DNA of 33,600 bases from Bryobacteraceae bacterium (GTDB lineage: Bacteria > Acidobacteriota > Terriglobia > Bryobacterales > Bryobacteraceae), in the NCBI GenBank assembly GCA_025980665.1, contig JAICXC010000052.1, forward strand, positions 1-33,600. The letters are read 5' to 3'. The notes beneath the pieces are model-generated. The model ran no database searches. It was not told the origin of the DNA and was given only the letters and a program-made list of their open reading frames with translations. Below, one piece after another: positions 8,169 through 15,801 of the stretch; within the stretch, counting starts at the first letter, position 1, and each line of letters starts with the position of its first letter. The position numbers and the translations under genes were made by a program.

Positions 8169-9534
8169 TTAATGTTCAGACTGTTTGCGACTGTCATCTT
8201 TGCTTAGAGCGATTATGACTGATCCGGTCAGGTTCGAGTTCCGGTCAAAAACGATAACCCGAATATTCTGAGTTGCATCGTCTATTGCCAGGGTCCCGCT
8301 GACCTCGATGTCTTTCGCAGCCTGTGCTTGATTGGGTGGAAACGGAGTCGTGCCAGCGCGTTGCGCAGTCCCGTTCGCGGAATAGGCTACGAGTTTGATC
8401 GCCAAATCCGGTGGCGGCAGATCCGCCGAATCAACACGGATCTGAATTCGGGCTGTTGTCAAAGTCTGCTTCACGGGCAACAGAGCGACCCTTAGCCCGA
8501 TTCCCGGATTATCGAACGGGCTAACAGCAGCCGCTTCCAACGCCGTCTGTTCCCGCTGGGCGTTTTGACTGCACGGGGAAAGCCCAGTAGCCCGCTTTGG
8601 TCAGAAGGCGCAATCCTCTGCGGGCGCAAGTTATGCGAACCTTTTGAAACTTGCTGTCGTCTTTTTCTCTGCTCGGATAGTAGCCCACGATATAGCTGCC
8701 CTGGGCGTCCGCCATGGCATCGGTGATCGCGCTTCCGAGGCCTGCACAAAACTCTCGCCAAGCTGCGTTAGTTGGGGCCTAATGTCGATCGGTTGATCCG
8801 TACTGAGCCCTGGGACGACAGTGGGAATCCCGCGCGTGATCCACCCGAGATTCTTTCGTCCCGGTATCTCGGAAAGGGAGGAAGCGAACGATCCGAGCGC
8901 CCGGACGGTCAATTGGGATCTCAGCCATGGCTCCCGATCATCGACCGGCCTGAATCCCGCCAGGTCATGGGACACTACGCCGAAGAACGGACGAATCTGC
9001 TGAGTCCACGATGTGCTCGCTGCGCGCAGCTTTGCCTCTGTCCTGGGCAGCGGATGCACCGGCTCGAAGGTGCCCTGACTCGTCAAAACATAAAGATAAA
9101 GGCTCTCGCCTGATTGGACGCCTTGCGACGACTTGACTAGCTCCTCCCCGGCGTGTCCCCAGGTCAACACACGTTCACTCAGGAGATCCAAGAGAATAAC
9201 GGTGGGGTGGGCGATAGAGCTGTCGCAATTCGAGAACTCTTCCGGCCCGGCAGGAGCGGTCTTTTTCTGCCAATTTCCGTCGTAGTGAAAAAGTGCGATT
9301 ACCTGGTGCTTCCCGTCTTCTGATACTTGGCGCTCACCGCTTCGCAAATCGGTGAGTGGCTGGTTTCGCTGGCCCAACGCGCTGAACTCGGACTTTACCA
9401 GTCTGACTGGCCGGAACGGCTGCTCTTGCTGCTGGCGCTTTCGGCCCGCGTTTGGCAGGGGAGATACAGATTAGGCCGACTGCGATCACGATTACTGACG
9501 ACGAGCCAGTCCGGAAATGCCGCGTTTTAACCAC
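8169..9534 (-). pseudogene. broken VWFA-related Acidobacterial domain protein
   Basis: A single protein of the VWFA-related Acidobacterial family can be read only by changing frame three times. The export signal (MVKTRHFRTG from a GTG at 9534) is in one frame. Near 9455-9475 the frame shifts and continues with RPVRLVKSEFSALGQRNQP and the VWFA part (VILLDLLSERV, SLSEIPGRKNLGWITRG) down to about 8745. There LGESFVQA should be followed by several dozen more residues, but the text jumps straight to GLGSAITDAMADAQGSYIVG in a second frame, so an internal segment is missing as well. Near 8555 it shifts again to REQTALEAAAVSPFDNPG and the C-terminal domain, ending at 8169. The deletion argues for real decay rather than only base-calling errors. 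Intact relatives are exported and of unknown function. Confidence 0.85.
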
Positions 9535-9542
9535 TTGGTGCG

Positions 9543-9594
9543 CCGGCGGATGCAGTCTCGAAGAATGGGTGGGGAGTCGACATGCATCCGCCGG
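9543..9594. repeat. perfect 12-bp inverted repeat
   Basis: CCGGCGGATGCA (9543-9554) and TGCATCCGCCGG (9583-9594) are exact inverted copies around a 28-nt spacer. The element lies in the gap between the broken VWFA gene and the nucleotidyltransferase, outside any coding frame. No T-run follows. It could be a transcription-related hairpin or a small mobile or REP-like repeat. The rest of the 281-nt gap (9535-9815) shows nothing recognisable. Confidence 0.6.
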
Positions 9595-9815
9595 CCGGGG
9601 TTTGTGAGTTCAGTGTACGTGGCAAGCGCACCGCGGAAAATACCAGGCACGCAGTAGTTTAGCTGCCATCTCGATAGTAGACCTCGGCCTCGACGAGTAC
9701 CGAAATCCTTCGCCTCGAATTACCAGACCACGGGTATGGAAGAGATCCAGCGAGAGGCATAAGGTGGTTCTAGTTGGCCAGGAAGGCTCCAACCGATTCG
9801 GAAAAAGGAGAACTC

Positions 9816-10775
9816 GTGGATCATCAACACACATGGGCGGTGGTTCTGGCGGGCGGTGACGGGACACGATTGCGATGTCTAACCCGGTCGATCACGGGTG
9901 AAGATCGGCCAAAGCAGTTTTGCCGTTTGTACGGTGGTAAGACACTCCTCGCCCAAACCAGATTCCGGCTTGCGGCCGCGATCTCCCCGGAGCGAACTCT
10001 GTACACGGTAGTAAAAGCCCATCAGCGGTTTTACGCGAATGAACTGGCCGACGTTCCACTATCGCGGGTAGTTATTCAACCTTCCAACAAGGGCACGACG
10101 GCAGCCATCATTTACAGTCTCCGACGGATCACTAGTCTCGCCGGCGACCCGATTGTTGGCTTCTTTCCAACCGATCACCATTATTCCCGAGAGAGTCGCT
10201 TCGCGGCCTCGGTTCGCTTGGCAACCAGGGTGGTGATGAGGCGCCCGGACACGCTCATTCTGCTGGGGGCGAGTGCGGAACATCCGGAGGTCGAGTATGG
10301 GTGGATTGAACCGAGCGAACGTTTCGACCACCGCTTTACTAAGTCATTGCTTCGCGTGAATCGATTCTGGGAAAAACCGGCGTCTCTTGTTGCGCAAGCA
10401 CTACTCGCGCGTGGGTGTCTGTGGAACACGTTTGTGATGATTGGGCGGGCATCCGCCTTTCTCGAAATCCTCAAGGCTGCTGTACCCGGGATGGTGCGGA
10501 CCCTTTCCGCCGACGGACCGATTCCAGGCACGGAACTCTCCGGGCCGGACGCCGATACCGCGTTCGCTAAGTTGACCCCAGGAGACTTTTCGAAGCAAGT
10601 CCTGTCGGCGTCTACCGAGCGGCTGGCGGTGCTCCGGCTAGGCAATGTTGGCTGGAGCGATCTGGGGACTCCAGAACGTGTCATATCCGCGATTACACGC
10701 TCTGGGCTCAGGTCTCATTGGCAAGGCACTTTTCAAAATGAGAACCTTGAGAATTTTGCTGAGTCTATTTCTTAA
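9816..10775 (+). CDS. mannose-1-phosphate guanylyltransferase-like sugar nucleotidyltransferase
   Basis: A 319-residue cytoplasmic enzyme expected to activate a sugar 1-phosphate with NTP, typically GTP plus mannose 1-phosphate giving GDP-mannose. The nucleotide-binding signature LAGGDGTRL is at residues 11-19, with the paired RPKQF at 31-35. Further family marks are FFPTDHHY (in place of the PADH loop), WEKP, and the terminal GWSDLGTPERV. The chain is shorter than bifunctional GMP/PMI enzymes and has no isomerase domain. The start is GTG at 9816 with AAAAAGGAG 5 nt upstream; the open frame runs back to a TTG at 9774 but has no comparable Shine-Dalgarno. It stands alone, with no sugar-pathway genes beside it. 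Confidence 0.88.
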   Translation: MDHQHTWAVVLAGGDGTRLRCLTRSITGEDRPKQFCRLYGGKTLLAQTRFRLAAAISPERTLYTVVKAHQRFYANELADVPLSRVVIQPSNKGTTAAIIYSLRRITSLAGDPIVGFFPTDHHYSRESRFAASVRLATRVVMRRPDTLILLGASAEHPEVEYGWIEPSERFDHRFTKSLLRVNRFWEKPASLVAQALLARGCLWNTFVMIGRASAFLEILKAAVPGMVRTLSADGPIPGTELSGPDADTAFAKLTPGDFSKQVLSASTERLAVLRLGNVGWSDLGTPERVISAITRSGLRSHWQGTFQNENLENFAESIS

Positions 10776-11079
10776 GAACCGACCGCACCCGATGCGACGG
10801 ACAGCAGTCCAACATCCAACCACGTTCGGAGCATGGATGAGCGCGTATTGTCGGCGCCTGCGTCAGAACTGCGAAAAGAACGAACGCTCCTGATTTCTAG
10901 AAGCAGCACCCGATTCCGGACAATAGCGATCAGCCTCTTTTAGGCCAAACAGCCGGTAGGTTCAGGAACAATCCACGCTACCGCAGGTCAAGTTTCCCGA
11001 ACGCGTACCAGTAGAAGCCAGGCAAAAATAGCGAACTGCAGGTATTTGTAGGACCGGTTGTGCGCCGTAAACTAGCGTA
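10776..11079. other. 304-nt intergenic region, no recognisable feature
   Basis: I see no tRNA, clear terminator or convincing gene. A 36-codon frame beginning near 10829 has no Shine-Dalgarno and no family resemblance. The promoter of the outer-membrane gene at 11080 must lie here but no clear -35/-10 pair stands out. Confidence 0.5.
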
Positions 11080-11715
11080 ATGAAACGAACCAAGTCAGTC
11101 GTTTTTGGCTTCCTGCTGGCCTCAAGTATTGGGCTCGCCCAGAACACCGATTTCCACCACCATAACGCGGTCTTTGGGGTGGGATCGGCCATTCCCGCGG
11201 GTAGCACCACGAATTATCTCAATACGGCGCCACTCATCAACTTTGCTTATGGCTACCGGTTTAACCGACTGTTCCAGGCGGATGCGGGCGTCCAAATGGC
11301 ATTCGGAGCCGCGAACAATCGAAATGCGGAAGTCACGGACGTTGGCGCTATACAGGGCGGTGACCACGAGTTCATGATTCCGCTCGGCGGGCGCGTCTAC
11401 ATACCGCAGCCGTTCAAGCGCCTGGCTTTTTCAGCGGGAGGCGGCACCGCATACCTGCATTATTCAGAGACGGTTTCATCGGGCAATGTGGGTTATTCCG
11501 TCGGTTGCTATTCCTGCACTTCGCGCGGCGGATGGGGTGGATACGGATTGGCGAACCTCAGTTACTATCTCGATAGCAACCAGATGTTTCACGTCGGAAC
11601 CACGGTTCAGTACATCTCCGCCTCCACCAATGGCCCGGCGGTTGGGAATGTGCCGGCACTAAAGACCACGGATCACTGGGCGAACGTTACGTTCGAATTT
11701 GGGCTCAGTTTTTGA
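11080..11715 (+). CDS. outer-membrane beta-barrel protein
   Basis: A 211-residue protein with a signal peptide (about 1-20, ending IGLAQ). The mature part alternates hydrophobic and polar residues in barrel-like strands (INFAYGYRF, LAFSAGGGTAYLHY, GGYGLANLSYYL, FHVGTTVQYIS) and ends in phenylalanine (FEFGLSF), the usual outer-membrane targeting signal for the Bam machinery. The size fits an eight-stranded OmpW/OmpX/OmpA-like barrel. No substrate can be read from the sequence. ATG at 11080 has no obvious Shine-Dalgarno. A pair of cysteines in VGCYSCTS may form a disulphide in one loop. Confidence 0.82.
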   Translation: MKRTKSVVFGFLLASSIGLAQNTDFHHHNAVFGVGSAIPAGSTTNYLNTAPLINFAYGYRFNRLFQADAGVQMAFGAANNRNAEVTDVGAIQGGDHEFMIPLGGRVYIPQPFKRLAFSAGGGTAYLHYSETVSSGNVGYSVGCYSCTSRGGWGGYGLANLSYYLDSNQMFHVGTTVQYISASTNGPAVGNVPALKTTDHWANVTFEFGLSF

Positions 11716-11875
11716 AGACGAATGCGCATGGGTCTACTCACATTTTTCGGTTGCGAATACTAGCGGCCTGGTATTCCGAGAATATTCGATTGAAGGTAAG
11801 CTCGAAGGGAAGTCGAGGGTGCCGGCGGTGCGAGGCTCGAATCCTTCCGTTTCGGATCACTGTTCCTGTCTTCGA

Positions 11876-12358
11876 ATGCCTAACTTCTGGCAACTTATAT
11901 ATTCGGTTTTTACCAGAAGCACTACTGGCCGGAAGACACTCCCGCCTCGGATTCCCGTCGTTGCGACGGTCGTCAGCGAGCAGGATCGACACGTCCTCGC
12001 GAGCGTCTCGGGCCAGGAAGTGTTGGAAGTACACTTCGTTGAATCGTGTGACGAGGCGTGTGCCGTGGCGAAACACTTGATCGCGCCTGTCATCTTGTTT
12101 GACCGCGATTTGCCAGGAGCCGAGTGGAGGACAGCCGTAAAGAGTCTGGCGGCTTCACCGCATCGGGCCTGTGTCGTATTGATGTCTGGCGTAGTTGATG
12201 ACTACTTGCGGCAGGAGCTCATCCGCCGTGGTGGGTACGAGGTTCTTTCGAAGCCGCTTCGGGCAGATAACATCTTACGTGTAATCAAGTTGGCTTTGTC
12301 TTATTGGATCAGTACGGCTTCGCCCGGCGAAGTCATAGGTAATAAGCCGTGTGGCTAA
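11876..12358 (+). CDS. degenerate receiver-domain protein (first of a tandem pair)
   Basis: About 160 residues with a receiver-like fold and no output domain. The likely phosphoacceptor D76 sits in VILFDRDLP, followed by S104 and K126 (VLSKPL), but the acidic pair that normally binds magnesium near the N-terminus is missing (VVATVVSEQDR). The signature VVDDYLRQELIRRGGYEV is shared with the next gene and recalls small receivers abundant in Solibacter-type genomes. The start is uncertain: ATG 11876 has no Shine-Dalgarno, GTG 11819 has a GGGAAG upstream, and the frame is open back to 11699. The stop overlaps the start of the next gene by 10 nt, so translational coupling is likely. Confidence 0.65.
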   Translation: MPNFWQLIYSVFTRSTTGRKTLPPRIPVVATVVSEQDRHVLASVSGQEVLEVHFVESCDEACAVAKHLIAPVILFDRDLPGAEWRTAVKSLAASPHRACVVLMSGVVDDYLRQELIRRGGYEVLSKPLRADNILRVIKLALSYWISTASPGEVIGNKPCG

Positions 12359-12798
12359 CTGATTGGTACAAGAAGCAGAACGGTGCGCATCAGGTCGCCG
12401 GGAAACGCCTGAGGATTCTGGTTCTTCGTATGCCTCTCCTTGACCTCTTTGTTTTGGAGCGACTTGGAAAACAACATGCCTGGGAAGTTCGATTCACTAC
12501 ATCGCCACGAGAGGGGTTTCGGCTAGCGGCGCAGAGCCATTTTGAGCTGATCCTGTGTGATTGCAACCAGCCAGAGGATCACTGGCGTGGAGTGATGAAG
12601 CGCCTTGCTGTATGTTCCCCGCGGAGCTGCATCCTGCTGGTTTCTCCCGTGAGCGACGATTATCTGCGGCGCGATGTGCTTCAGCAGGGTGGCCACGGTG
12701 TCTTGGTCCGGCCCTTACGCGAAGAATCTGCTCTCCATTCGGTTCAGGCCTTTTCGTGCTTTATTCCTTCAGGGAGCGGTGTTTCCGTAGGTTGTTGA
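12349..12798 (+). CDS. degenerate receiver-domain protein (second of a tandem pair)
   Basis: 149 residues, receiver-like and without an output domain. D71 in LILCDCNQP and S99 in LLVSPVSDDYLRR align with D76 and S104 of the upstream protein, but the conserved lysine is arginine (R121 in VLVRPL) and the N-terminal acidic pocket is absent. Phosphorylation by the normal mechanism is therefore doubtful, and a protein-binding or decoy role is possible (inference). It begins at a GTG inside the end of the upstream gene. The shared signature SxVxDDYLR and equal spacing indicate a tandem duplication followed by divergence. Confidence 0.7.
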   Translation: MWLTDWYKKQNGAHQVAGKRLRILVLRMPLLDLFVLERLGKQHAWEVRFTTSPREGFRLAAQSHFELILCDCNQPEDHWRGVMKRLAVCSPRSCILLVSPVSDDYLRRDVLQQGGHGVLVRPLREESALHSVQAFSCFIPSGSGVSVGC

Positions 12799-12889
12799 TG
12801 CTAATGGAGTGCCCAATCCGGCGCCTAGCAGAAGCCAAAAACTGGAACCTTCACTGCTGCCTGCCCCGTCTAAATAATGGAGGCGCAAT

Positions 12890-14305
12890 ATGATTGACGG
12901 CGCCGGGTCGGTAATTCGAAGGGCAATGGCGCTTTCCTGCGCCATATTTTTTCCTGTCTCTCTGAGTCTTGCCCAGCAGCCTACGGGGCCTGCAGCTCCC
13001 GCCACGCAGCAGGCTGCTCCTCTACTATCGCCCGATCAGCTGAATAATCTTGTAGCGCCCATCGCGCTCTATCCCGACCCGCTCCTCGGCCAGGTGCTGG
13101 CGGCCAGCACATATCCACTGGAGATCGCGGAGGCAGGGCAATGGCTTCAAAAGAATGGCAATCTTAGCGGCGAGCAGTTGATAGACGCCGCCAAACAGCA
13201 GAATTGGGATCCCAGCGTCCAGGCGCTGGTGGCTTTTCCGGACGCATTGAAATTGTTAAGCAACGATATTCGCTGGACTACGGACCTTGGCAATGCATTC
13301 CTGTCCCAACAGTCTGACGTCATGAGTGCGGTGCAGGGAATGAGAGCCCGCGCCCAGGCCAACGGCAGGCTGGCGAACACGCCGCAACAGGTGGTAACGA
13401 CAGACAATCAAGGCGACCAAAGCGCGATAGAGATACAGCCGGCCAATCCGCAAGTGATCTACGTTCCCGTCTACAATCCGGCTTATGTCTGGGGTCCCCC
13501 AGCGTGGGGCGCTTACCCGGATCTGTGGTACCCCGACGGATTCGGATTTGGATTTGGGTTCGGACCAGGGATCTACATCGGAAGCTTCTTCCCGAGCTGG
13601 GGAGGTTGGGGCGGTTGGGGTTGGGGTTGTGGATGGTTCGGTAATGGCCTGTTTGTCAACACCGGCTTTTTCAACCGATACGGATTCCGCGGCGGCTTTG
13701 GCGGTGGTTTTGCAGGCCGTGGATTCGGAGGCCGTGGATTCGGAGGCCGCGGTGCATGGGCTCATGATCCGACGCATAGAATGGGTGTTCCATACCCCAA
13801 TCGTTCCGTGGCGGGTCGGTTCAATTCGACCCGATTCAATGGCAGCGGAGCCAACGGCCGTCAATTTAGCAGTATCAACCGGGGCAATACCGGCCAAAAT
13901 CGCGGTAGTACCAGCCAGGCAATTGGAGGCCGCTCTAATGCCGGAGTGGGCGCAGGCGGGTCGCGTACATTGAATGGCAACAATCGGGCGGCAAATGGCA
14001 ATGCCCGGCCATCATCTCCGAACTTTAGCCGCGGAACTTCGCAAGCTTACCGGGCTCCTGCGCAGAGTTATCGCAGTTCGCCGGCGTACAATCGCTCCTC
14101 CGCATACTCGGCGGCGCGCGGTCAGAGCTATTCAGCCCCGCGATCCTATTCATCGCCTAGCCGCAACTTCGCTGCATCGCCCAACCGGAGCTTTTCCGGC
14201 GGGCGGTCCTTCTCGGCTCCCCGCTCCTCGGGAAGAGGCTTCTCCGGTGGACATTCGGGCTCCTCTGGAGGGAGCCGTTCCGGAGGTGGAGGACGTCGGC
14301 GGTAG
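12890..14305 (+). CDS. exported DUF3300-domain protein with Gly/Ser-rich tail
   Basis: A 471-residue protein. A signal peptide lies at about 1-28 (ending SLSLAQ). The DUF3300 domain at about 45-200 is recognised from LSPDQLNNLVAPIALYPDPL, LLGQVLAASTYPLEIAEA and NPQVIYVPVYNPAYVWG. A Trp/Gly/Phe-rich stretch follows (about 205-290), then a tail of Ser, Asn, Arg and Gly repeats to the end. The function of DUF3300 is not established; the composition suggests an envelope or surface role, like the FecR-domain protein at 4734-5870. ATG at 12890 has TGGAGG 6 nt upstream. It converges on the second response regulator, 18 nt away. Confidence 0.88.
   Translation: MIDGAGSVIRRAMALSCAIFFPVSLSLAQQPTGPAAPATQQAAPLLSPDQLNNLVAPIALYPDPLLGQVLAASTYPLEIAEAGQWLQKNGNLSGEQLIDAAKQQNWDPSVQALVAFPDALKLLSNDIRWTTDLGNAFLSQQSDVMSAVQGMRARAQANGRLANTPQQVVTTDNQGDQSAIEIQPANPQVIYVPVYNPAYVWGPPAWGAYPDLWYPDGFGFGFGFGPGIYIGSFFPSWGGWGGWGWGCGWFGNGLFVNTGFFNRYGFRGGFGGGFAGRGFGGRGFGGRGAWAHDPTHRMGVPYPNRSVAGRFNSTRFNGSGANGRQFSSINRGNTGQNRGSTSQAIGGRSNAGVGAGGSRTLNGNNRAANGNARPSSPNFSRGTSQAYRAPAQSYRSSPAYNRSSAYSAARGQSYSAPRSYSSPSRNFAASPNRSFSGGRSFSAPRSSGRGFSGGHSGSSGGSRSGGGGRRR
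13715..13752. repeat. 15-nt tandem repeat in the DUF3300 gene
   Basis: GGCCGTGGATTCGGA occurs twice exactly (13715-13729 and 13730-13744), followed by a partial third copy. It encodes GRGFG repeats. Confidence 0.85.
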
Positions 14306-14323
14306 TCCGCGCGGCGTATTCGG

Positions 14324-14974
14324 TCAGGAAATGATGCCTTTTCGAACGGCGTACAAGATCAGTTCGGCGAGACTATGCAGATTTAGTTTCTCGTGAAGGT
14401 TCCTGCGATGGGTTTCGATGGTGTAGACACTAATGTTCAGAGCCAGCGCGATGTCCTTGTTCGATTGGCGTTCTGCCAACAATTGTAGAATCTCCCGTTC
14501 GCGCGACGTGAGCAGATCGTAGGTGTCTTCGGTTCCCCGGGCGCGGATCTCCCGGACATAATCCTCTACCAGCATCTTGCTGATTTCCGGACTGAAGAAG
14601 GTCTTGCCTTGATGCACGGCTTTGATCGCTTCGATCAAATCACCTTCGGCGGAGTCCTTGAGCAGGTAACCTTTGGCGCCTACTTTTAAGGCTCGCAAAA
14701 CGTATCCTTCATCGGAGTGCATGCTGAGTATCACGATCGCCGTGGCGGGCTGGGCCGTTGCGATTCGTTGTGCCGCTTCGATACCGCTCAAGTTGGGCAT
14801 GGCAATGTCCATAACGGCGACATCCGGCATCGTCGCCTCGGCCTGCTGAACTGCCTGCCGCCCGTCCGATGCCTCAGCGACCACGCAGAATTCAGGCTGA
14901 CTTTCGATTAGCAGCCGCAAGCCCCGACGCATTATGGTGTGATCGTCAGCTAACAAAATGCGAATTGCCGACAT
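14324..14974 (-). CDS. second NarL/FixJ-family response regulator
   Basis: 216 residues, the same length and layout as the regulator at 4018-4668: receiver with the acidic pair D10-D11, phosphoacceptor D56 in VAVMDIAMP, S84 and K106, then a LuxR-type helix-turn-helix (LTSREREILQLLAER) and the same final LILYAVRKGII. I chose ATG 14974 because it aligns exactly with the paralogue (MSAIRILLADD against MSQIRILLADD); ATG 14986 is four codons upstream and also possible. No histidine kinase adjoins it, so it is either an orphan or shares the kinase at 2634-4028. Confidence 0.92.
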   Translation of the reverse strand: MSAIRILLADDHTIMRRGLRLLIESQPEFCVVAEASDGRQAVQQAEATMPDVAVMDIAMPNLSGIEAAQRIATAQPATAIVILSMHSDEGYVLRALKVGAKGYLLKDSAEGDLIEAIKAVHQGKTFFSPEISKMLVEDYVREIRARGTEDTYDLLTSREREILQLLAERQSNKDIALALNISVYTIETHRRNLHEKLNLHSLAELILYAVRKGIIS

Positions 14975-15117
14975 TTTCGATTCCATGCTAACCGAGCCTT
15001 CGCGCTGCCGAACCACGCTACCGGATTTATGCCCCAAAAATACCAGCCTGTTGGTAGGGTGTTGCCGCCACCCTCGTCGTATCTTATTGACTTAGAACAT
15101 TCTTGCCCCAAGATTTG

Positions 15118-15801
15118 ATGCTGTCTTCCACTCAGCTCGAAGCTATCCAGCAGTTCGATACCTGCACGATTGCGAACGCAATTGAGCGATTCAATATGCG
15201 GCTTCGGAATGAAGGATTCACTCGTCCTGGATTGCGCTGCGTCACCAAAGGCGCAACGCGCTTATTGGGTTATGCCGCCACCAGCAGAGTTCGTTCGTCC
15301 AACCCACCGATGACGGGAATCGCGTTTCTCGACCGGACGGAGTGGTGGACCAACGTCGAGCCGCTGCCGATTCCGAGGGTGGCCGTTATCCAGGATATGG
15401 ATCCCGCGCCGAGTGGCGCCTGTATGGGAGAAGTGCATGCAGCCATTTTGAAAGCACTGCAATTTTCCGGAGTCATCACGAACGGCGCGGTACGCGATAT
15501 ACCGGCGCTGAGCGAGATGGACTTTCCGGTATTTGCACCGTTCTTGTCGGTTTCACACGCCTACATGCATGTATTGGACTACGGCCAACCCGTTGAGATT
15601 TTTGGGTTACAAGTTCACACCGGCGATTTGTTATTTGCGGATTGCCACGGTGTGGTCTCGATTCCGCTCGAGATCGCCGCAGAGGTTCCAGAAGCCGCCG
15701 CCAGGATCCGAGCGAAGGAGCAGCGCATTGTGCAAGTGTGTCTGTCACCCGGTTTTTCAACGGAAAATCTCTTGAAAGAAATCCGAAGTGAGGAGCAGTG
15801 A
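15118..15801 (+). CDS. RraA-like / HMG-aldolase family protein
   Basis: 227 residues of the RraA-like fold. The family includes regulators of RNase E and class II pyruvate aldolases acting on 4-hydroxy-4-methyl-2-oxoglutarate. The aldolase metal and substrate signature is present: G104-E105 (MGEVHAAI) followed 20-odd residues later by R126-D127 in TNGAVRDIPAL, and ADCHGVV near 174-180 (usually ADxDGVV). The enzymatic pocket therefore looks kept, with C-H in place of the usual residues. Start: ATG 15118, with a TTG 15 nt earlier as an alternative; neither has a strong Shine-Dalgarno. Its stop overlaps the start of the efflux adaptor (GTGA), an unusual pairing. Confidence 0.82.
   Translation: MLSSTQLEAIQQFDTCTIANAIERFNMRLRNEGFTRPGLRCVTKGATRLLGYAATSRVRSSNPPMTGIAFLDRTEWWTNVEPLPIPRVAVIQDMDPAPSGACMGEVHAAILKALQFSGVITNGAVRDIPALSEMDFPVFAPFLSVSHAYMHVLDYGQPVEIFGLQVHTGDLLFADCHGVVSIPLEIAAEVPEAAARIRAKEQRIVQVCLSPGFSTENLLKEIRSEEQ

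Noticed and set aside
10829-10939. 36-codon open frame starting MDERVLSAP
   Set aside because: No Shine-Dalgarno, no domain, and basic composition typical of a chance frame.
13256-13897. 213-codon minus-strand open frame
   Set aside because: Opposite the DUF3300 gene; low-complexity Ser/Ala/Thr text from the Gly-rich repeats.
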